From Chara braunii (lineage: Eukaryota > Streptophyta > Charophyceae > Charales > Characeae): 46,026 bases of DNA. The stretch is from assembly GCA_003427395.1 (NCBI GenBank), contig BFEA01000367.1, forward strand, positions 869,117 through 915,142, read 5' to 3'. Under the pieces are notes generated by a model that saw only the letters and a program-made list of their open reading frames with translations, did not search any database and was not told the DNA's origin. Shown here piece after piece: positions 35,320 through 44,600 of this stretch. Every line of letters begins with the position of its first letter. The stretch's first letter is position 1. Both the position numbers and the translations under genes were made by a program.

Positions 35320-38258
35320 GTGACTTTGGGACTTGACGACATCTGGATTCAGACTCGACAATGGGATTGAGACATTGGACGAGGGATTATTTGGGACCTG
35401 TATCGAAGACTTGGTGTTGACGGCGTTCCCATCTTCACCCTCATCCTCGTCTAATCCCCCTCTTCCCTGTCTGTGTATGCTTGAGCCTGGCGCATTCTTT
35501 GTGTAGCGCCAGGCCCTTCACACCTTGCGATGATGATGATGTGTGTTTGGTCTGCATTGCGACATGGATTGGGTTGATCGTTGGTATTTTAGCCTTCCGC
35601 TGCGCTATCCTGTACTATGTGAGAGAGGTCGGTTCTTGTTCTGGTCTGCATCATTACGGTATGCAACACCATGTCTCCATCATCAACTTGCATGTTAGTG
35701 AACAGGGATTCTGATATTCGCTGATGAATCGTCCTATTGCTGATTACGACTCGTTTGAACTTGTGTGCATTCCTTGGTTCCGTTATCTAGGACAATGATG
35801 CAGCAGCGAAAAGCACTCAGGCAAATTTCAGATGGCAGTGTGCAAAGTGCCATCTCAAGGAATCGGCAAGGGTGAAAAGGTGAGAAAATCCATCTGTTCT
35901 GAAACAGAAGCTGTCGAGCCCGATGCAGCTCTGAAGCATGTGACTGGAGCACACAAAGTGACTTTGTTGTATTTGATCATTCTGACGCTCCTGCCCGCCT
36001 ACCTATGGCGGGTTTAGCTGATGCCATTTTCAAGGTGGCATGCATGCCGTCTGAATAAAACATCGAACTGCTCAGCTTCTGCTTGCAAGCAACGTTTCCT
36101 TGGTTTCCTCGAGAGTTGTTCTCTGACGGTGCATCACCAACTCGAGTAGCATATGCGGGCTGGTATTCCACTGAGTGTTTGGGACTGCTGACAATGTCTT
36201 CACTGGTGGCTTGAAGTCCTTACTTTTATTCTGGATAGCAGGGATCATCAGAGATTTGTAGATGATTTTGAATGCAAGCAGATGTTAGGTGAACTACTGA
36301 GGATTAGTTTGCTATCAGCGTGTCTCAGCAGGGCAGTGTGACAACAATGTGACTTTCTCCTCTGCACAACTAAAGGTACTGTCACCCTTGACTAAGGACA
36401 TGATGGTCCCTCCTTGCCAGAATCACTACAATGCCAGGATTTGTGCAGCCATGTGTGTAGAGGGCCTTCCCTCCTTTCGTGACTGTTCGCCCCTTTGCAT
36501 CCAGGCATCGTATGTCCGAATGTTATGATGAATGTATGGTCTCTGTCATGCCCATTGGTCCTTTCTCCTGGCCTGTGCGCCCCTTCACGCCCAGGCATCG
36601 TATGTCCTTCCTTTCTCCTGGTCCTTTCTGTGATGCCTGTTGGTCCGTTTTTATGGTCACAATTTCACAAATGTTATGATGAATGCATGGTCTTCTGTGA
36701 TGCCCATTGCTGGGCATGGTTGATGCCAGCCGTTGTGCTGGTGTGCTGAGAATGCTCGGCCATGTCAGCACCCACCTCATCCCTACTGTGTGTTTACTCT
36801 TTGTTGTCAGAGGAACAGACTGACTCCTGAGTCATCTCTTATTCTTCCTTATGCTCTCATTCTTATTCCACACACGTTACCTTCCCTTTGTCATCCTTTG
36901 CTTCATCTTTCCTCTCTCTGTCCCCTCTCCCTTTACTCAGCATCCTTTTTCTCCCTTTGTTTTCCTTTGCTCCATCTTTCCTGTCTCTATTTCCTCTCCC
37001 TGTACTCTGCCTCCTTTTTACAGCATGCAAGTGGGCTGTTATGACGCACAGATGTAGGCGGCTCGTGGTCGAGTACTGAATGTGGTGAGCCTTGTACCTG
37101 ATAGGCTCAGTAAAGGGAGAGCTGAAAGAAGAAGCAAAGGATCAAAAAAAAAAAAAAGATTGAAAAGAACAACTGGACAGGAAAGTCCAAAAGAACGGTT
37201 TCAGTGTGCCTCATGGTGTCTGCTCTTTTCTTCATTTGTTTTGCAAGGCTCACTCTTTTCCTTCATAGATATGTGACGATATACAACATGTTCTTTTTGG
37301 TTATGGAGTTAAATAATAAATAACACTGCTATCGTGTTCCCCCGAACATAAGGCATACATGTGTTATAAACGAATATAATGCATAGGTTGCACTCTATTC
37401 GATTAATCCGCATGTGTTATCTTTGACTTCAGGGGGATTGAGTTTCTTTGGACGAGGTAAGGGGGTCTAGGTAGAGTAACCTAGACCCCCCTACTGGGGT
37501 TTGTACCGATGGGTCTGGGCCTATCAGTAGTTGGCACTTACTCTACACCCTCATTATGCTCATTCCAAACCGGAAAGATCGCTTCGATTCGCTTGTATGC
37601 ATTTATTATAAGTGTATCTGGAGGCGATAACGGTCCTGCTATATTTAAAATGTTGCATCAGCCCAAATGGATCGGTCCAGATACATGTTGAATGTCGAGT
37701 AATGGAGTCAGGCCATAACTTTCCTGTAGTACTCTTGTGGAAGAGCAGCTTACACTTGTCATTGGATCAGTATCTGTGGGCCTCAGCCCCCCTCCGTGAG
37801 CACGGACTCGAACCGGCGACCTCGGCCTCAAGAGCCAAGTATCGTAACCACTACAGCCAGGACACGGTGTTCAAAAGCGGAACCATACCGGCCGTGATAT
37901 CCGCCCCACTCCTGCAAGGCAGTCCACTCACTTATGTGGGACTTTAACTGCCCACCAGTTCACGGGAACTTTCCATTGTCATTGGATCAGTACTTCTGGG
38001 CCTCAGCCCTCCTCTGTGCAAGCACGGACTCGAACCGGCGACCTTGGCCTCAAGAGCCAAACAAATAAAAAATTTGACTTTCAATTTCGGACCTCAACAC
38101 CCAGCTGCTCATGGTGTTTTGAGATTAGTTTTGACCACTCTGCCTCAGTGTTGCACTGCACTGCCCCTGTCTTGTGTAGGGCAGAGCACAGCGGGATGGA
38201 AGTGGTCTTGTGCTACACTGCCTCTGTCTTGTTGAGTGCACAAGAGAGAGAGAGAGAG

Positions 38259-38337
<79 letters not shown>

Positions 38338-38338
38338 N

Positions 38339-38417
<79 letters not shown>

Positions 38418-39091
38418 CTGAATATTAACAATCTTAGCAACAGGGTTGAGATTCTTGAGAATCTGAGATATTAAACCACCAGTGTTCTTAGCCTCTCCGA
38501 AAATTTAGGAGGTTGAGCGCCGTAGATGAAATGAATCGGCGGCGGGGTGGTTTAAGCATAGGAGGAAGAACTCCTGTAATCTTCTATGATACTTCCATAG
38601 TAGGAATAGCGATCTTGTCAGATGTCCGAAGGAGGGTGCAATATGGGTGAGAAGGAACATGCACACAAAAAAACTCAAAACATGTCATAGATTGCAATTT
38701 TATGCTGTTTCTTTGGATGCTCACTTGCTTGCAACAGTGGAACTCGTTGGTGTTATTCTAAAACTGATAAAGAAGGATTCTGTATTGCATACCTCACCAG
38801 TTTGTACCATTGGGATAGTTATGTGGGCTTCTGCCTCCAATGAGAATTCTGGTATCTTTTGGAATTATTTATGATATTGTTTCTACTTTAGTAAAGATAA
38901 TCTTCACATTCACCTGGCTGCCAGGATGACCAGATATTTGTATGGTATTTTCTTCCACGTGGTTGAGAAGGTACTCCGAAACCTTTGTCTATGTGGATGA
39001 GATTTGTAAATATATTGCAAGAATTCTCAGCCTTCTGTAGTTTTTTTTTTTTTTTTTTTTTGCATATGTGTGGTCTGAAAAAACACGTGCT

Positions 39092-39156
<65 letters not shown>

Positions 39157-41593
39157 ATTGCAGACTTCAGGAGCAGGAAGATCGGATGAGGAGAAAACAG
39201 ATGCAGCAGATTGCAAAGCAGGTCTGTATTTTTAAATTTTCACTCAGACAGAGTCACGAACTTGGAAAGTAGACTGCAGATGATGCCTGTTAGCTTGCCT
39301 GTGGCTATGACCTTCCATTGCCTTCAGTATAATATGGCACTCTTTTTACTGCTTTGCAAACTCACAGGTCCCCTGATTCCCCTGATTCCCCTGATTCCCC
39401 TGAGTCAATTCGACAGGGAATCTGTTCCGCAACTGCCACCCTCACTCCTGACATGGTTGTAAAAGTCTGGTTCTTTATGTGGTATGTCTCTGCTGCGTGG
39501 ATCGTTCTGGCCGCTGCTGCCCAGTTGGAGAAGCATTTTCTGGATGATAGGAATGCTTCCAGAATTAGCTTTAAGGGGAACCAATAAGTCTTAAATGGTA
39601 CCCTTGGCATGGGGCTGTAATCTTAGGGGACTGAGGGACTGATACTGGTAGGCCCTGTGGGAGAACCGGGAAGGACTTCGCTTTCTTGTGACCAAGAGCT
39701 GAGGAGAGACATTTCCAAGGAAGCTGAGGGTTGCACTCTTGCTATGAACCTTTGTTTATTATTCTTGAACATCGTGGTAAAACACAACACGTAAGATTCG
39801 CAAGGTGACCCAATGCCAGTCTCAGTTGCTGAGCACGCATCCACTTTTTTTTTACTTTTTCTTTCTTTCTCCCTTAGACCTCATCGTGCTAGCATGCTCA
39901 TCGTGGTAGCATGATGCCGCTTTTCGTTTGTGCAACCCTGAGTTTTGTGGCACTTTCTATGAGTTCCAGAGGAATCTGGTAATTGGCCTGAGCACGGCCT
40001 GCGCTGTTTGAAATTTTGCGCCTTTGGGCAGCTTAGCAAAGGTACCAACAACTCTTTCTGTGGGCTTTAATTTGGCCAGCAGGCCATCTTTCCCATGGTG
40101 CACAGGGAGTATCAAGGTTAAGATGCCTACCATTTCCTGTGGTGCTATGCAACACAAATTTGTTGTCGGATGCCGTGGTAGGTCCTCTCGAAGCTGGTTG
40201 GTCCCCTGCCCTCTTGGAGAGGGCTTACTGCTGTCAGTTGTTTCTGTGAGCACTCTTGTGCAGAGCCTCCTGCCCATACTGCACAATAAGGAGGTCGGAG
40301 TACAAGTTTTCTGCAAGACTGCTACCGTCTTCACCCGAATAGAACACCAGGTTATTATAGTGGTATTTGGTGCAATTTTCAGCCCAGATACGGCTGTAAT
40401 GACCTGATGTTCTATTGGGGTGAAGACAGTAGGTCCCCAGTCAAGGTTTAGAAGAGTTTGCATTGCGTAAGTGTACCACATTTGCAATTTCCTGTTTATT
40501 GTATAGAAATTCAACATTTCTTATTTATAGTGTTGCTTGTGGGGAAACACTCAGCTTGAGTTACGTCAATCTAAGCGGCAAATGACCAGTATCAAGGTAA
40601 AAGAGTGAAAAAGGGTGACAACTTGAGAAGCAAGTGGGTTATCTAGTATAAAATCAAACAAAGCGAATAGCGAAGCCGCTTCTGTCTTTTGAATGCGGAG
40701 TGCCGACCAGCAGCTAGCTGACTGTTAGGTGCTGACAGGTGGACCGGTCGGCTGGTTGGTTGCCAACCAATTAAGGAGCGCTGACCGTTGGCTTGACTAT
40801 GCGGATCTAATAAAAAATCAAATGAAGCCGATAGTGAACACATTCATGACCCCTGTAACCAAGTTGAGTGGAATTATGATTGGAAGTAAACGATCTGAGT
40901 GAGTCCAATCCTGAGAAGATGTGAACCCAATTGTTCAATGACATAACAATTGCTGATCAAAGAAAGGGAAAAAAATGATATAACAATCAATGATCCAACG
41001 AGGGAATAAAAATGCTATAACAAGCAATGATCAAAGAAGGAAAAAAAGCCACACAGAGAAGGGAGTTTGAGAAAGAAAACGCAGGTCTCATCTTTGAGGG
41101 CCAGCGAAGAAGCAATTACACCGTGGGCATCTCTTGCTGGGCAGTTTCGTTTGTTTGCTGCCCGTTTCCCGTTCCTGTGGGGTGGCGATGTTTTGAAAAT
41201 CGTGCACCATACAACGGAGAACTTATCTGATGGACATTCGTGTTATTGGATTCTGGGGACTTGAACGAAGGTGGTGTAGATCTAGTTCTGTTTGTCCACA
41301 TGCGTTTTCATTGCAGAATAAGAGAGCTAATTCTGATGTGGCATCATGCGGTCCTTTGTCACAGGAAGAAAAGGAGGAAAGGGAACGTTATCGACTAGAG
41401 CAAAAAGAGGAGCGGGAGCGAAAGAAGCAGGTATAGGAGGTTCTTTGTCTGGAATTAATTTTTGATCTCTATGGAAGACAGCCATCCAAGGATGGAATGG
41501 GTTTTACAGCATTTGGTGTGAAAAAGTTCCAGATGCAGAAAGGATGAGCTGGTGAACAGCCGATGTCTTTTTTTTTTTTTTTTTTTTTTTTTN

Positions 41594-41625
<32 letters not shown>

Positions 41626-41665
41626 CCATTTCTTGAGTTATGCGTGTCATCCTTGCGCAGGGGCC

Positions 41666-41697
<32 letters not shown>

Positions 41698-44600
41698 ACG
41701 GATGTCCTGAAGGACTTGAACAGTCAGTTTTGGTGGGTTATTTTACTTATTTTGGCTCTCTGAAACTCTGCCTGATGGATTGAGTTAGGAATTGTTCTGC
41801 AACCTCCTCCATGAAGATGGAGCAATCAATGCTGTGCAGGGGTCCTTCGGCCAGACGGAAGGAAGAGTGTGTGCGTTTACTATTGTATTCTCTTGACTTG
41901 CCGGTGGAAAAGGAACCGGACTGATGCTCCCCGGAATGGAGATGGAGCCAGGACCTTAAGGGCAGTTAAAAAAAAAAGAAAAGAAAAAAAAGAAAAAAAA
42001 GAAGGATCTTTCTGCAACCTCAACCGTCCACTAGTGAACTCTGAAAGGATGTTTTCGGTCTTACAGACTCTTACTACCATTTTCACACGAATAGAACGCC
42101 TGATCATACTAATACATGCATTTTGTGCGATTTTCAGTTTCTGTACAGCGATAAACACTAGGCATTCTATATGCGTGAAGACGGTAGCGGTGGGAAGACA
42201 CCTACATATTTCACTCTCGATAGAGAATGGACTCGTTTCACGCATCGTTGGAATTGTCCTACCTGTGTATTTTGCCGCTTGTCCTGATGCTGTCTGTGCT
42301 GTTGTCCATGAATTGCCTCTTGTGGGCAACCTCACTGGTGATGGGAAGCTTCCAACCTGTTTATCTTGTGGTAGGCAATTAACTAACTTCACCAGAGGGA
42401 GGAAGATCTCTCCCTGTGTTTTTTGACACTTGCGCTGAAACCCTTCTGCACTCCGGTCTGCGACCTTTGATAGTTCTGTTGTTATCCTTTTCTGGCTGCT
42501 TGGACCTCCCCGCTTCTGGTCCTTGGTCAGCTCCCTTCCCGCTTACGCGCTTAAACCACCACTCCATCCGACCTATTTTGACAAACCCAAAGTTGCATTC
42601 CTGAGCCTAAAATCGACAGTGCGGCCATGAGAAAAAATAGTTGTGGTACGCTTCCGCACCGAACCTCTACCGGACCTGGGCACTGTAGATTTTGGCCCGG
42701 TAATTATAGATAAGAAAAACGAACAGTGCAGGGGCCATTGGAGTGGTGGTTTAAGCCGCCGAGTTGTCAAAATGATAATTGACACTGCTGGAATCCACCC
42801 ACCTGGTAGAGTGTGAACCTGTTCACCGATTTGCAGATGTCTGTTCAAGAACGCCAGGCACACTATCTCCATTGATTGACCAAGGGGATTGTTTAAATGT
42901 TAAAGCGATTGGAGTGTGAACCTGTTCACCGATTTGCAGATGTCTGTCCAAGAGCGCCAGGCACACTATCTCCATTGATTGACCAAGTGAATTGTTTAAA
43001 CTTTAAAGCGATTGGAGGTCACGAAAAGGGTTTGTTTCATGCTTGCCGGCGATGAGCGACCGGACTGCCTCCCCCCACAATGGCTGGGGCAAAAAAAAGC
43101 AAAAAAGCAAAAAAAAGAAGGGCTTAAAAGTGATTGGAGGTCACAAAAAGGGTTTGTTTCATGCTTGCCGATGATGAGCAACCTGGACTGCCTCCCCGCA
43201 CAATGGTCGGGGCAAAAAAGAAAGGAAAAAGCAAAATGGAAAACAGGGTTTATACTGTCCACAATCATTCCGCAGCACTTTCGCATTCACAACCACAACC
43301 GCCGATTTGCAGATGTCTGTGCAAGAGCGCCAGGCGCACTATGTCCACTGACTGACCAAGGGGAATGTCCACAACCGGCCTGTAGGAGATGTTGGTGACT
43401 GTCCTTTCTCCTGGTTGAGTGTCTGCATCTATATGGCCGGTCCAGACAACCGTATCATGTTGTTGGTATGGTTTGTCCTGTATCATGTTCTCACTTCTTT
43501 CAAGTTCTTTGTGTTTAATTGCACAAGTGGTTAACAGGGGAACCCCACTTTTCTGCCTATAGGTTAACCCCCCAAGCGATGAAAAGGGCATTTGGATTGG
43601 TGACGAGTTTTTGGTTTAAAAGGTGTGGGAGTAGGGCTATAGAAAGTGAAAAACCATGAGAAAAACCCTGAAAATTTGGGGCTCTGGTTAACTGCTTCTC
43701 GCACATTGCCCACTTCTGCCTGGGTTGACTCATTTCTGTTTGCAAAAATTGACTGTGCCGTTACAGGAAGACCGGGAAGAGAAGTCCAGGCACCGTGTGG
43801 AGGAGCGGGAGAGAAGAAGGAATGAAAAGATGATGGCAAAGCGGAGGAACTGGCAATATCCAGTGGAGGATCTGGAGCTACAGGATGACGAAGAAGCAAA
43901 TGAGGCTGCATCAGGCATAGAGGGTGCCCCTTGCCTGGCCTTGGTTAAACAGCAGCGTCCAGAGCCGCAGCCTGTGGAACGGCTTCTTGTACCCAGTGCA
44001 TTTGGGGCTGGAAAGTTGACGCCTTGGTTGTTTGGGACTATGCTGGAAGTGTGGGACTTCTGCCAAGGTGTTGGGAAGAAGCTGAAGTGCCCACAGCTGG
44101 GCCTTGTTGAATTCATGACTGCAGTCAGCATTTCCAGCAGAAGCCATATGTTGGGGGATCTGTATGTGAGTCTTCTTAGGGCGTTGCTTGACATTGGAGC
44201 CGGACAGACCCCTGGTGGTCGGGAGGGAGCAGGTGTGAGCGAAGAGACCCTTGCTCGCTGGGCACGACTTCTTGACTCGACCACATGGCCAGAGCTAGTT
44301 AGGAGGTATGTTTCTTGTGACGTGCTGTGTTCTTTTCTCTGGTCAGTGGTCTTCCTTAATAATTTTCCACAAGTGAATGTAGCAGCACCTACAAATGTGC
44401 ATGGAGTGTTTGGGACTCTGCTAAAACCAATGCATTCATCATTCCTTGTAGTGATATGTTCAACAGGGGTGGTTTTGTTTCTGCAGGTATTTTGTAAGGG
44501 GCTACTACCAGCTGTGTAAGACTGTGAAGCAGGCAGTGCAGAAGTTGGGTTGTGTTAATTACTGGGAGTTGGATTGTGAGAGCCATCTTGCACTGCTGAA

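Noticed and set aside
35832-35879. Start codon and short peptide MAVCKV
   Set aside because: The frame giving FRWQCAKC completes the PHD finger and matches the phase of both neighbouring exons.
37797-37866. A working tRNA gene
   Set aside because: A and B boxes are good, but the acceptor stem does not pair and the loop lacks the usual U33. The sequence is repeated nearby as a fragment.
27136-41715. Two working U6 snRNA genes
   Set aside because: Both lack a T terminator, have A tails instead, and show no USE/TATA at plant spacing.
43730-44284. A 184-codon minus-strand ORF
   Set aside because: Shadow of the DDT exon; the Ser/Arg-rich product has no domain.
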